Shown piece by piece: positions 1-6,720 of a DNA stretch of 7,226 nucleotides. The position numbers were made by a program, and so were the translations under genes. The notes under the pieces were generated by a model. The model searched no databases. It saw only the letters and a program-made list of their open reading frames with translations, and was not told the origin of the DNA. This DNA is from CAZDOD01 sp964506935 (GTDB lineage Bacteria; Desulfobacterota; Zymogenia; Zymogenales; Zymogenaceae): NCBI GenBank assembly GCA_964506935.1, contig CAZDOD010000152.1, positions 1-7,226 of the forward strand. Direction: 5' to 3'. Positions within the stretch are counted from its first letter, which is position 1, and the number at the start of each line of letters is the position of its first letter.

Positions 1-266
1 AAGAAAGCGATCAAGGAGAATTCAAGTTCAAATTGCGAGGCTAAGGCCTCTCCAGCTACAGCTCCAGCAGCCTTCTTGTTCATCTTCTTCTGTGGACAGT
101 TAGTGGCGAAATGTCCATGCTCGTGACAGTGAAAACACTTCACTTTGGACAAATCCTGCTTCTTGCCTTTAGCACCAGATTTTGAAGAAGATTTCTTCCC
201 CTTCCCTTTCCTTGCTTTGGCATCCAAATCGCAATTCTCTTCATCTAAACCTCCTATTTTATCTCT
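1..266 (-). mobile_element. Ty1/copia-type retrotransposon Gag fragment with CCHC zinc knuckle (probable eukaryotic chimera)
   Basis: On the minus strand one frame is open from just after a TAG at 269-267 to the window edge, about 88 codons with no start. It reads an acidic start (GGLDEENCDLDAKA), a Lys/Ser-rich stretch, then a perfect retroviral-type zinc knuckle C-x2-C-x4-H-x4-C: Cys codons at 137-135, 128-126 and 98-96, and the His at 113-111. After it come a basic run (PQKKMNKK) and GEALASQFELEFSLIA, which resembles the linker between Gag and protease in plant copia polyproteins. This knuckle binds nucleic acid in Gag. Nothing else in the window is eukaryotic, and homology seems to fade near 255-269. 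I infer an assembly chimera or contaminating read rather than real transfer. The family call rests on remembered motif patterns, but the zinc knuckle itself is directly visible. Confidence 0.82.
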
Positions 267-340
267 CTAAAAGAAAAGACTAAAATAAAAAACTATTATG
301 ATATTCTATCACTAAAAAAAGCTATTTACAAGAACTTTCT
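267..340. other. AT-rich non-coding stretch, likely chimera junction zone
   Basis: This 74-base stretch lies between the end of the Gag-like reading frame and the stop codon of the phosphoesterase gene. It is very AT-rich and no gene or convincing terminator hairpin is visible. The switch from eukaryote-like to prokaryotic sequence must fall in or just left of it, because the phosphoesterase to its right is complete. Confidence 0.5.
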
Positions 341-1075
341 TCATCTCCCCAAAAAAAGTCTCTTTCCCAGATACGAATCTATACCCGCATTTACGACGGC
401 TTCATATACCGCATCGATATCATAAGCAAACCTGTGAAATTCTATCTCCTGTTTCCCCTCATCATAGACCAAAAAGGCCGCTTTGGGATCGCCATCCCTC
501 GGTTGTCCGATACTCCCGGGATTTACCAGATATCTCTTCCCCTTTTCAATCGGGACCGATTCATTCGCAAACACCTCGATTTTCCCATGATCTTCACAAA
601 CCGCAAAAACGACATGCGTATGGCCGAAGAAGCAAAGCGATTTTTCAAATTCACTTTTCATAACCTCGATGTTATCAAACACCGAGCTTTCGGAAAATAT
701 ATATTCGTTTGGGTCTCTCGGCGATCCGTGAACCAAGAGATACCTCTTGTCTACGACTATCATATCAGGTAGTGCGGCGAGATATTTCCTGTTACTCTCT
801 GTAAGAACACCCCGCGTCCAGAGTATCGCTCCCCTTGCCGCTTGATTGAAATTCTCGGGAGAATCCGCACCACAGCCCACACGGTCATGATTACCCATCA
901 CACATGGGATGCCCCTCTCCCTCATAATATCGATGCACTCGTTCGGCCAGGGATTGTAACCGACTATGTCCCCGAGGCAGAGTATCCTACTCACATCCAG
1001 TCCTTCGGAGATCTCCAGAAAAGATGTAAAGGCCGGGAGATTTCCGTGGACATCAGATATTATCGCGGTACGCAT
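341..1075 (-). CDS. YfcE/MJ0936-like calcineurin-type metallophosphoesterase
   Basis: This 244-residue protein has all the metal-binding motifs of the Metallophos_2 group: D8-x-H10 in SDVHGN, G35-D36, G61-N62-H63-D64, H116 in VHGSP and G151-H152-T153-H154. A conserved NPGSIGQPR block follows at about 185-193 and the C-terminus is intact. Such enzymes bind two divalent metals and hydrolyse phosphodiesters or phosphomonoesters in the cytoplasm. The true substrate of this subfamily is generally unknown. The length is close to that usual for MJ0936/YfcE-like proteins (roughly 165-250). The ATG at 1075-1073 is directly followed by the DVHG strand, as expected, though the ribosome binding site is weak (GAGG abuts the ATG). 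It lies 75 nt after the AOR gene on the same strand, so it could be read through from that operon. A functional link to the redox genes is not evident. Confidence 0.9.
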   Translation of the reverse strand: MRTAIISDVHGNLPAFTSFLEISEGLDVSRILCLGDIVGYNPWPNECIDIMRERGIPCVMGNHDRVGCGADSPENFNQAARGAILWTRGVLTESNRKYLAALPDMIVVDKRYLLVHGSPRDPNEYIFSESSVFDNIEVMKSEFEKSLCFFGHTHVVFAVCEDHGKIEVFANESVPIEKGKRYLVNPGSIGQPRDGDPKAAFLVYDEGKQEIEFHRFAYDIDAVYEAVVNAGIDSYLGKRLFLGR

Positions 1076-1150
1076 CCTCAGGGCTTCTAAAAATAGTTTT
1101 TGATTTTTTAACTAAACGACACACAATTCGATCTTGATGACCGACTCCCC

Positions 1151-3058
1151 CTAAACAAAAATCTCAAGCCCCATCTCCTTTAATTTTTCCTCCGTTGGAA
1201 AGGCGGATTCCTCATCCCAACCGATCTCATTGTAAAAATATCTCAACAGCTCAGAGAATTTCTCCCTGTCTATCCCCAACTTCCCCTTATACGGGCCGTC
1301 CGCCATATTCTCCGAGAATTTTTTTGGGAGATCATCGTCGGCCTTTGTGAATCCTTCCCTGAAGTTGTAGATTCGAGAGAGATGAAGCGCGATCTCCCCG
1401 CCCATCAAGAGATCGGGGATATCTGTATCCCACCCGGTTATGGCGTTTATCATGTCGACAAAATCTTCCAACCCCATCGGACCTCTCGGGGCGAAACCGA
1501 AGTGGCACCCACCTATGCAGTCGAGCATCCTCCAGAATCTATTTGCGATGGCGTAGTTTTTCGCCTTTGTCCTCGTCATATCGAAAAGACCCGAGGGCTC
1601 TTCCATCCCGAGGGTCTTTGCGCTTTTAAAGCTCGAGGACTCCGGGTCGGTGAAATATGGATCATGTGCAGCGACCATATGGTCGGCACCGATATCCGAT
1701 GTGGCATATCCTATTGCAACCCCGGTCTTTATCCTCACATCGTGCATTGGGACCTCCTGTCCCTTCACAGAGACAAGAAACCTCTTTGAATCCTTTCCCA
1801 GCTTTTGGGCCATCCTGACCGTGCCCTCCGCCATTAGATCACCGATCCCCTCCCTCTTTCCTACGAGCTCGATAACCTCAATCAGTGCCTCACTGTTTCC
1901 AAAGGTTAGCTCTATCCCTCCGGTATCCTCCAATGTAATTATCCCCTCCTCAAAACACTTCATCGCAAAGGAGATGGTCGAACCGAGGGAGATCGTATCC
2001 ATTACGTATCGATTGCAGATTTCGTTTGCCTTTGCGACGACCTTGAGATCGCCGATCCCACAGTTTGAGCCGAATGCCGCTATCGTCTCATACTCCGGGC
2101 CGCCGTAATCCGAATCGACCTTCAACTTCTCATCATCAACCCTTACTACCCTTTTACACCTTATCGGGCATGCATAACACCCCTTTCGGCCGATAAGGAG
2201 TTCCTCATTGTATCTATCGCAAAACAGGCTCTCGCCACCCTCCATGACACCGAGTTCCCAGTTCCTTGTCGGGAGTCCGCCGTATGCCATCAACGCCCCC
2301 ACACCTATCGTCGTCCCGAACTCATACAGGATATTTCCCATGCCGTCTTCTTTGAAGGTCTTGGCGAATCTCCTTGATATCTCCTTAAATTTCGGTTCAT
2401 CGAAGAGCGGAAGCTTCTTTGTGCCCCTCACCGCCGCGGCCTTGAGATTTTTGCTACCCATGACCGCACCGAGGCCGTTCCTCCCATTATAGTGACCGAG
2501 CTCGTTTCCAATATTTGCAAAGCGCACGAGCTTTTCTCCGGCCGGGCCTATAATGGCCACCCTAGCCTTTTTTTCTCCGACCTCATCTCTGATCTTCGAC
2601 TGCGCATCCTTCGCCCCCAATCCCCATACATCCTTTGCGTCCCTTATCTCAACCTCATTGTCATGTATCCAGATATATACTGGTTTTTCGGCCCTCCCCT
2701 TTATGATGATTGCGTCGTAGCCAGCAAACTTGAGTTCTGGGCCCCAGAATCCCCCCGCCTCTGACGCGCCGAGACATCCGGTCAGCGGGGACTTTGATAC
2801 GGCGTTGAAGCGACAGATTGCGGGGCCGGGGGCGCCTGTCAGGGCGCCGGTTGCGAGAATCAGAAGATTATCGGGCGAGAAAGGTTCCAGGCCCGGGACG
2901 GTCTCCTTGAGCATAAAATAGAGGGCGAGATTTCTGCCCCCAAGGTATTTCCTCATAAAATCTTTGCTCAAGTCTTCGGTCTTGACAGTCGAATCGGTAA
3001 GATCCACCCTCAAAATCCTGTTCAGATACCCGAATTGACCGGGCGTCTCTTCGGTCAT
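1151..3058 (-). CDS. Aldehyde:ferredoxin oxidoreductase (AOR) family tungsten enzyme
   Basis: This 635-residue protein has typical full AOR length and architecture. The N-terminal domain (about 10-210) carries GYLNRILRVDLT, the ARFN-like CRFNAVSKSPLTG block, and the NGRNGLGAVMGSKNLKA segment (191-207) that contacts the bis-pyranopterin in the family. The central and C-terminal domains hold the [4Fe-4S] ligands C294-x2-C297-x3-C301, with the fourth probably C518 (C514 lies nearby). The GPEYET motif around E322/E324 and GADH460 correspond to the active-site Glu and His of Pyrococcus AOR. Known members oxidise aldehydes to acids, or reduce acids, with ferredoxin. The same family includes BamB, the catalytic subunit of class II benzoyl-CoA reductase, so the substrate cannot be fixed from sequence. 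The ATG directly follows the stop codon of the MoaD-like gene, and the gene shares an apparent operon with BcrBC-like subunits. No signal peptide is seen, so it should be cytoplasmic. Confidence 0.93.
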   Translation of the reverse strand: MTEETPGQFGYLNRILRVDLTDSTVKTEDLSKDFMRKYLGGRNLALYFMLKETVPGLEPFSPDNLLILATGALTGAPGPAICRFNAVSKSPLTGCLGASEAGGFWGPELKFAGYDAIIIKGRAEKPVYIWIHDNEVEIRDAKDVWGLGAKDAQSKIRDEVGEKKARVAIIGPAGEKLVRFANIGNELGHYNGRNGLGAVMGSKNLKAAAVRGTKKLPLFDEPKFKEISRRFAKTFKEDGMGNILYEFGTTIGVGALMAYGGLPTRNWELGVMEGGESLFCDRYNEELLIGRKGCYACPIRCKRVVRVDDEKLKVDSDYGGPEYETIAAFGSNCGIGDLKVVAKANEICNRYVMDTISLGSTISFAMKCFEEGIITLEDTGGIELTFGNSEALIEVIELVGKREGIGDLMAEGTVRMAQKLGKDSKRFLVSVKGQEVPMHDVRIKTGVAIGYATSDIGADHMVAAHDPYFTDPESSSFKSAKTLGMEEPSGLFDMTRTKAKNYAIANRFWRMLDCIGGCHFGFAPRGPMGLEDFVDMINAITGWDTDIPDLLMGGEIALHLSRIYNFREGFTKADDDLPKKFSENMADGPYKGKLGIDREKFSELLRYFYNEIGWDEESAFPTEEKLKEMGLEIFV

Positions 3059-3289
3059 CTACCCTCCACCTACTATTGGATATATTTCAACAAGATCTCC
3101 TGCCTTGAGACTGTGCTCCACTTCCCATATCGATTCAACGGGCGATTTATTTATGAGAACCAATCCCACCTCGTCCCTCGATATCGGAATCGCCTCGAAT
3201 AGATCTCCTAGGTTTTTGGCATCGATTTTTAAGCTATGCCTGCCACCGACGTGTCGTCTCAGACCGCTGAAGACCTTGACCTCAACCAT
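3059..3289 (-). CDS. MoaD/ThiS-like beta-grasp sulfur carrier protein
   Basis: This is a 76-residue protein using the ATG at 3289-3287. A TTG directly before it is in frame, but the ATG has AAGG at a 6 nt spacing and is preferred. It begins with a beta strand (MVEVKVFSGLRRHVG) and ends with LKAGDLVEIYPIVGGG, the MoaD/ThiS signature in which the C-terminal Gly-Gly is activated by an E1-like MoeB/ThiF enzyme and thiocarboxylated. MoaD donates sulfur to the dithiolene of molybdopterin, and MoaD-like genes commonly sit next to AOR genes. Lying 13 nt after the BcrB-like gene and directly abutting the AOR gene, it most likely serves tungstopterin synthesis for that enzyme. No E1 partner or MoaE is in the window. 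A role as a different sulfur donor cannot be excluded. Confidence 0.85.
   Translation of the reverse strand: MVEVKVFSGLRRHVGGRHSLKIDAKNLGDLFEAIPISRDEVGLVLINKSPVESIWEVEHSLKAGDLVEIYPIVGGG
3063..3067 (-). promoter_or_regulatory. Ribosome binding site of the AOR gene, inside the upstream coding end
   Basis: GGAGG lies 4 nt before the AOR ATG (3058-3056). It is formed by the GGA-GGG codons for the last two glycines of the MoaD-like protein, followed by TAG and ATG with no gap. This supports the ATG and suggests translational coupling. Confidence 0.65.
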
Positions 3290-3302
3290 CAAAAACCTTT
3301 TT

Positions 3303-4538
3303 TTATGAAAGGGTCTCCAAGAAGGCCTCGATGCGGGTCCTCGTCTGTGCCTCCGAGTATACCCTCTCGTCGGTCATATCGGCCTCTATGACGAGGGTCG
3401 GGATACCGAGGTCTTTCTGGATCATCTTTGCTATGTCATACTGTCCGAGCGAATAGGGCTTGCAGGATCGGTTCGAGTGGAGGACGAACCCGTCCGCCGA
3501 ATACCTCTTTATCAGTTCCTTTATATCCTCGACCATCTTTTCGAGATCTATGTTGAGGTAGATATCGGTGTAGACCTTTGCGAGGCCCGAAATTGGATCG
3601 TAACGGTCGATATGCTGTCTCGCCCAGGCGTTCGTATAGGTATCGGCCACAAGACACGCGCCGTAGGATGCAAATAGCTCGGAGAGGGGCCTGAGCTGAT
3701 ACCAGATGGGGATATTGTCCCACAGGAGGCGGTACTTCTCATCGGGTACCGCACCAATCCCGTCACTTACCCGCTGTTTCAATTCGGCGAGGAGTTCCTG
3801 ATAGTAATCGTTGTTTTCCTTTGTGCCTCTTAGCGTAACTATCGGTGCCAAAAAGAAGAAGGCGTCGAAGCAGCTGATCGGTGCGGGCCTGTTCTCGCAC
3901 GTAGAGAGGATCTCGTTCCAGAGCTTTACCCCGTCGATCGAGAGGCCAACGACCTCATCGAACCTGTCCATATCGAACTTTTTGCCGCACTGCTCCTCCA
4001 GAAATTTTATATACTCCTCCATCTGGGCAGAGACATATTTTCGACTCTCCTCTGTCTTTACCTGGTGTATGAAGGGGGTATCGATCAAAAACATCGGGAC
4101 ATCAAAAAATCGTGCCAGTACCTCGTACCACTTAGTAACGGTGCCGCAGATATTGTTACAGGCAATAAGGAAATCCGGTTTTGGAAGTCCGCCTGGGATC
4201 GGGCTCTTTTTCGTGATCGCGCTCCCGATGTCGCCGCGGGCGTATGAGCATAAATCCCTCGCATATCCAAGGTCCTCGGCCACCATGCACTGCTCGACAC
4301 TCATCCTTGAGGCGCCCAGCATTGCGCCGTGATTTTCGGGATATATCGGTATCACGTCCATTGCGTGAAGCGGTTCCACGGGCCCGCCGCTGGTTATCCA
4401 GGCGATCTTTTTGGAGCCGTCCGACTCCGCAATCTTTGCCTCGGTATAGTAGCGGATCATGAGCTCCCGCATGGATTTTGCCGACTTTATCTTCCTCTTT
4501 TCCTTCTCAAGATCCACAACTTTATCTTTATCTGCCAC
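3303..4538 (-). CDS. BcrB/HgdA-like subunit, benzoyl-CoA reductase / 2-hydroxyacyl-CoA dehydratase family
   Basis: This 411-residue protein (BcrB of benzoyl-CoA reductase is of similar size) shows the expected [4Fe-4S] cysteine pattern: C97 in LCSYARGD, C127/C131 in CNNICGT followed by KWYE, and C359 in SNRSCKPYSLGQYD. The IPIWYQLRPLSELFASYGA stretch (276-294) is also typical. The NRSCKPYS block looks closer to the BcrB/BadE branch than to classical HgdA, from memory of the family. In known enzymes this subunit pairs with a BcrC/HgdB subunit. Together they perform a one-electron reduction of an aromatic acyl-CoA, or syn-elimination of water from a 2-hydroxyacyl-CoA, after ATP-driven electron injection by an activase. 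The BcrC-like partner lies 24 nt upstream. The start is a GTG with a perfect AGGAGG 5 nt upstream. The N-terminus (1-25) is strongly charged, without a signal peptide, so the protein is cytoplasmic. Confidence 0.88.
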   Translation of the reverse strand: MADKDKVVDLEKEKRKIKSAKSMRELMIRYYTEAKIAESDGSKKIAWITSGGPVEPLHAMDVIPIYPENHGAMLGASRMSVEQCMVAEDLGYARDLCSYARGDIGSAITKKSPIPGGLPKPDFLIACNNICGTVTKWYEVLARFFDVPMFLIDTPFIHQVKTEESRKYVSAQMEEYIKFLEEQCGKKFDMDRFDEVVGLSIDGVKLWNEILSTCENRPAPISCFDAFFFLAPIVTLRGTKENNDYYQELLAELKQRVSDGIGAVPDEKYRLLWDNIPIWYQLRPLSELFASYGACLVADTYTNAWARQHIDRYDPISGLAKVYTDIYLNIDLEKMVEDIKELIKRYSADGFVLHSNRSCKPYSLGQYDIAKMIQKDLGIPTLVIEADMTDERVYSEAQTRTRIEAFLETLS

Positions 4539-4543
4539 GACGA

Positions 4544-4549
4544 CCTCCT
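4544..4549 (-). promoter_or_regulatory. Strong ribosome binding site deciding a GTG start
   Basis: AGGAGG lies 5 nt before the GTG at 4538-4536 and fixes the start of the BcrB-like gene. There is no better ATG nearby. Confidence 0.8.
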
Positions 4550-4562
4550 AACGATCTTAGGC

Positions 4563-5705
4563 TTATTTCTTTTGACTTATCATCTCTATGAACGCCTCCA
4601 CCCTCGTCTTGACCTGTTCCATGGAGGGATTATCCATCTCGGTCTCAATCAAGATATGGGAGACGTCTATATTCTCCAATGACTCCTTCAGATACGGATA
4701 ATCGAAGGAGTGGGGATCACAAAATTTCAGGAGTAAAAATATAACGCCGTCGGCGCGGTTTTCCTTAACGAGGGTTTGTAAATAAGCTCCCCTGTCAAAT
4801 TTTTCGTTGTGCTTCGCAGCGCATATAGGCCTCTTTATCAGGCCGTCGGCTATTGCCTCTATCGGATTGTTACTATTTTCATCGACATTCATCGCAAAGT
4901 AGCGGGAGCCGGTGCACATATCGTCACCCACAACCACGCCCCCTGCACCCTCTACAAAATCGTATATCTCAGGAAATACGCAGAGATTTCCCGAGAAGAT
5001 TACACGGACTTTATCGGATTTGCTCTCCTTATCATCAAGATCAATCAGAAGCTCGTCCATCAATTTTACATGCTCTTCTGGAGGCNNNNNNNNNNACATC
5101 GCCGCCAAGACGCAGTCGTTTACAGATTTCGCCCCGATAAGCCCCGGTGCATCCCTCTCGATCTTATATAGCTTCCTGAGATTCTCCCTGAGTTTGTTAT
5201 ATAGCTTTATGCTCTCCCACAGGCTCTCGTCGCTTATCTCTTTTTTTAGGTACCCCTCAAGGTTCTTCTTGAACCTCGAGAGCTCCCCTATCATATATGT
5301 CCTTGCGCTCTCTGTGTGGAGCTTTACCGGAAGGACGACATCGCCGTGAAACCGAAAATTCGTATTGATCCTCCAGATATCGGAGAGCCTCTGTATCGAG
5401 TCACAGGTATGCGGAAAGACCGTGCCGTCTAAAAAATCAAGCTTTCCCAGAAGCGCCATATCGAGCCCGGTTCGGACTAGAGAACAGGAATAGCTCTGCA
5501 GGTGGGAGTCTGCGTTCTCGACCTTCTTTTTTTCGCCCATGATGCGAAACGGGATAACATCGCCCGCATGAATTATCTCCTGGGGGGTGTAGGTACAGAA
5601 GTAACCTAAGACCGGCTTGTTTTCGGCATCCTTGTATTTCTTTATTGCACCGATCGGATCATCCACAACTTCCTTCATCTTTTTTAGAACTTGAGTAGCT
5701 CCCAT
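4563..5705 (-). CDS. BcrC/HgdB-like subunit, benzoyl-CoA reductase / 2-hydroxyacyl-CoA dehydratase family (contains assembly gap)
   Basis: This protein has about 380 residues, four of them undetermined because of ten Ns. The start is ATG with AGAGGAG ending 5 nt upstream. It has the family entry motif YFCTYTPQEIIHAGDVIPFRI (36-56), then the three probable [4Fe-4S] ligands: C74 in SYSCSLVR, C101 in PHTCDSIQR and C329 in KFCDPHSFDYPYLKE. The closing strand ILIETEM precedes a helix ending VEAFIEMI, as in HgdB/BcrC/BadD. It should form a heterodimer with the product of the gene 24 nt downstream, each subunit holding one cluster, and act on an acyl-CoA in the cytoplasm. Whether it reduces an aromatic ring or dehydrates a 2-hydroxyacyl-CoA cannot be decided here. 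The gap falls in a region that in relatives usually reads like AxxMPxEEH, so only a few residues are probably missing, and the frame agrees on both sides. Confidence 0.88.
   Translation of the reverse strand: MGATQVLKKMKEVVDDPIGAIKKYKDAENKPVLGYFCTYTPQEIIHAGDVIPFRIMGEKKKVENADSHLQSYSCSLVRTGLDMALLGKLDFLDGTVFPHTCDSIQRLSDIWRINTNFRFHGDVVLPVKLHTESARTYMIGELSRFKKNLEGYLKKEISDESLWESIKLYNKLRENLRKLYKIERDAPGLIGAKSVNDCVLAAMXXXXPPEEHVKLMDELLIDLDDKESKSDKVRVIFSGNLCVFPEIYDFVEGAGGVVVGDDMCTGSRYFAMNVDENSNNPIEAIADGLIKRPICAAKHNEKFDRGAYLQTLVKENRADGVIFLLLKFCDPHSFDYPYLKESLENIDVSHILIETEMDNPSMEQVKTRVEAFIEMISQKK
5086..5095. other. Assembly gap (10 Ns)
   Basis: Ten consecutive Ns lie inside the BcrC-like gene. The protein frame continues on both sides, so the gap size is either right or differs by a multiple of three. 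Ten Ns may be a placeholder length. Confidence 0.98.
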
Positions 5706-5710
5706 ATGAT

Positions 5711-5717
5711 CTCCTCT
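5711..5717 (-). promoter_or_regulatory. Ribosome binding site of the BcrC-like gene
   Basis: AGAGGAG ends 5 nt before the ATG at 5705-5703. It lies in the 70-nt gap after the VWA gene. No convincing promoter elements were found in that gap, although it is AT-rich and could hold one. Confidence 0.75.
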
Positions 5718-5775
5718 TTCATTTACAACTTCAAATTGGCGTCAAAATAATTAGGTATGCATAATATATTCTATC

Positions 5776-6582
5776 CTACGTCAACGTCTTTAGCCTTATT
5801 ATACCGAAATCGTCCGACCCGACCTGAAAGTGGGTGCCGCCCGTCTTCTCCGACAGGCTTCTCAGTATCTCCGGAGATTCCTTCCTCCCGATATATATCG
5901 AGTGAACCGCTATCTTCTCCTTTTTCGACAGCTCTATCTCCCTCATGATCTCCCTGTCGCCTTCGGTTGGCCTTCCGTCCGTAATGAATACGACATGCTT
6001 GATCTTGTCGTAGACCCTCGTAAATTCCTTTACGACATCGAGGAGCGGCAACTGGTAGTTCGTAAAGCCGCTGCAGGAGCAGCGCGATGCTATATCCCCT
6101 ATTATGTTGTATGAACGATTGAAGAAGATTTCGTGTTTCATATATTTTGTGGATTGATGGTTGAATTCGAGATACCCGAGCCTCATCCTCCTCCTCCTCG
6201 CTATCCTGATCAGGCCCAGGATAAGCATCGAAGACCATTGGGCCCGAGAGCCCGTCATAGATGAGCTTATGTCCCTGACGATTGCGAGTGCCCCCCCCTT
6301 GAGCTTTCTCTTCCTTAAAAGCGCTCTCGGCATCCTGGGGTTCAGTTCCTCGAACCATACAGCAGATTCGACGGGATCCATGTCGTCAAACTGCGAGAAA
6401 TCCTCAAGTCTCGACCATTCCCTTGGAGACCCGCCAAAATCCTTCATCAGGTCTTCGGTCTTCTGGACGATATTCCCCTCGATGACTTTTAAGATTGGGC
6501 GGACGTCTTTTAGGGTCTCTCGATTTACTTCTTCCTCGGTCCTGTCAAGGATCTCCTCCCCGACCCTATCCCTGGTAGGCAA
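5776..6582 (-). CDS. VWA-domain protein of the CoxE/ViaA type with intact MIDAS
   Basis: Counted from a TTG at 6582-6580 the protein has 268 residues. The VWA domain spans about 96-265 and has a complete metal-ion-dependent adhesion site: D104-x-S106-x-S108 (RDISSSM), T174 in SGFTNY and D202 in ITDGRPTEGD. The region before it (1-95) is helical and charged, with the WF-EEL-P-x-M-P-R-A-L segment seen before VWA domains in CoxE-like proteins. Such proteins work with MoxR-type AAA+ ATPases as maturation or remodelling machines (CoxD/CoxE, NorQ/NorD, CbbQ/CbbO). The ATPase gene is directly upstream. The start is uncertain. TTG has AAGGAG only 3 nt before it, and the same frame is open upstream for at least 46 more codons to the end of the ATPase gene without any ATG, GTG or TTG. 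The protein may therefore be longer or fused to the ATPase. No signal peptide or membrane segment is seen. Confidence 0.85.
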   Translation of the reverse strand: MPTRDRVGEEILDRTEEEVNRETLKDVRPILKVIEGNIVQKTEDLMKDFGGSPREWSRLEDFSQFDDMDPVESAVWFEELNPRMPRALLRKRKLKGGALAIVRDISSSMTGSRAQWSSMLILGLIRIARRRRMRLGYLEFNHQSTKYMKHEIFFNRSYNIIGDIASRCSCSGFTNYQLPLLDVVKEFTRVYDKIKHVVFITDGRPTEGDREIMREIELSKKEKIAVHSIYIGRKESPEILRSLSEKTGGTHFQVGSDDFGIIRLKTLT

Positions 6583-6720
6583 AAGCTCCTTTACGTGGAA
6601 GGATTCCTCAGGAAAGCGATCAAAGTCTTTGTCTGTGAGATCGGCGGGCTCAAGATTGCTGTCTTTGGTCTCCTGAGTCTCTTTCGATTCCTTCAGATCG
6701 TCGTCATTTGGGATATCTAG
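6583..6720 (-). other. Acidic, start-less open stretch linking the ATPase and VWA frames
   Basis: These 46 codons are in frame with the VWA gene and contain no stop and no ATG, GTG or TTG. The predicted peptide has 16 Asp/Glu against 6 Lys/Arg, for example PNDDDLKESKETQETKD, and ends in a less biased segment with DFDRFPEESFHVKELLP. Its composition resembles the acidic linker between the AAA+ and VWA domains of magnesium chelatase subunit D (BchD/ChlD). It could be an untranslated spacer, the N-terminus of the VWA protein from a non-standard start, or a linker made by frameshifting. Confidence 0.5.
6586..6591 (-). promoter_or_regulatory. Possible ribosome binding site for the TTG start of the VWA gene
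   Basis: AAGGAG lies only 3 nt before the TTG at 6582-6580, shorter than the 5 nt spacing used by the two BcrBC-like genes. It also codes Lys-Glu in the longer reading of this frame, so it may be chance. Confidence 0.35.

Noticed and set aside
434..1090. Plus-strand open frames opposite the phosphoesterase gene
   Set aside because: They lie antisense to a gene with all metallophosphoesterase motifs and show no recognisable protein features.
1091..1115. Terminator-like element after the AOR gene (TAGTT...AACTA flanking T/A runs)
   Set aside because: The stem is only 5 bp and AT-only with a long loop, too weak to call a rho-independent terminator.
1382..2921. Several plus-strand open frames of 63-152 codons opposite the AOR gene
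   Set aside because: They overlap a clear AOR family gene in the other strand, are low in recognisable motifs and are explained by the codon bias of that gene.
5086..5095. True frameshift or pseudogene at the N run
   Set aside because: Both sides read in the same frame and match the same family, so it is an assembly gap, not a broken gene.
5706..5775. Promoter before the BcrC-like gene (TTGACG on the minus strand)
   Set aside because: No acceptable -10 element occurs at 16-18 nt spacing. The AT-rich gap could still hold a promoter, but I cannot support one.
5771..6358. A 195-codon minus-strand frame overlapping the VWA gene
   Set aside because: It is the shifted frame of the VWA coding sequence. 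The VWA frame carries the complete MIDAS motifs and this one has none.
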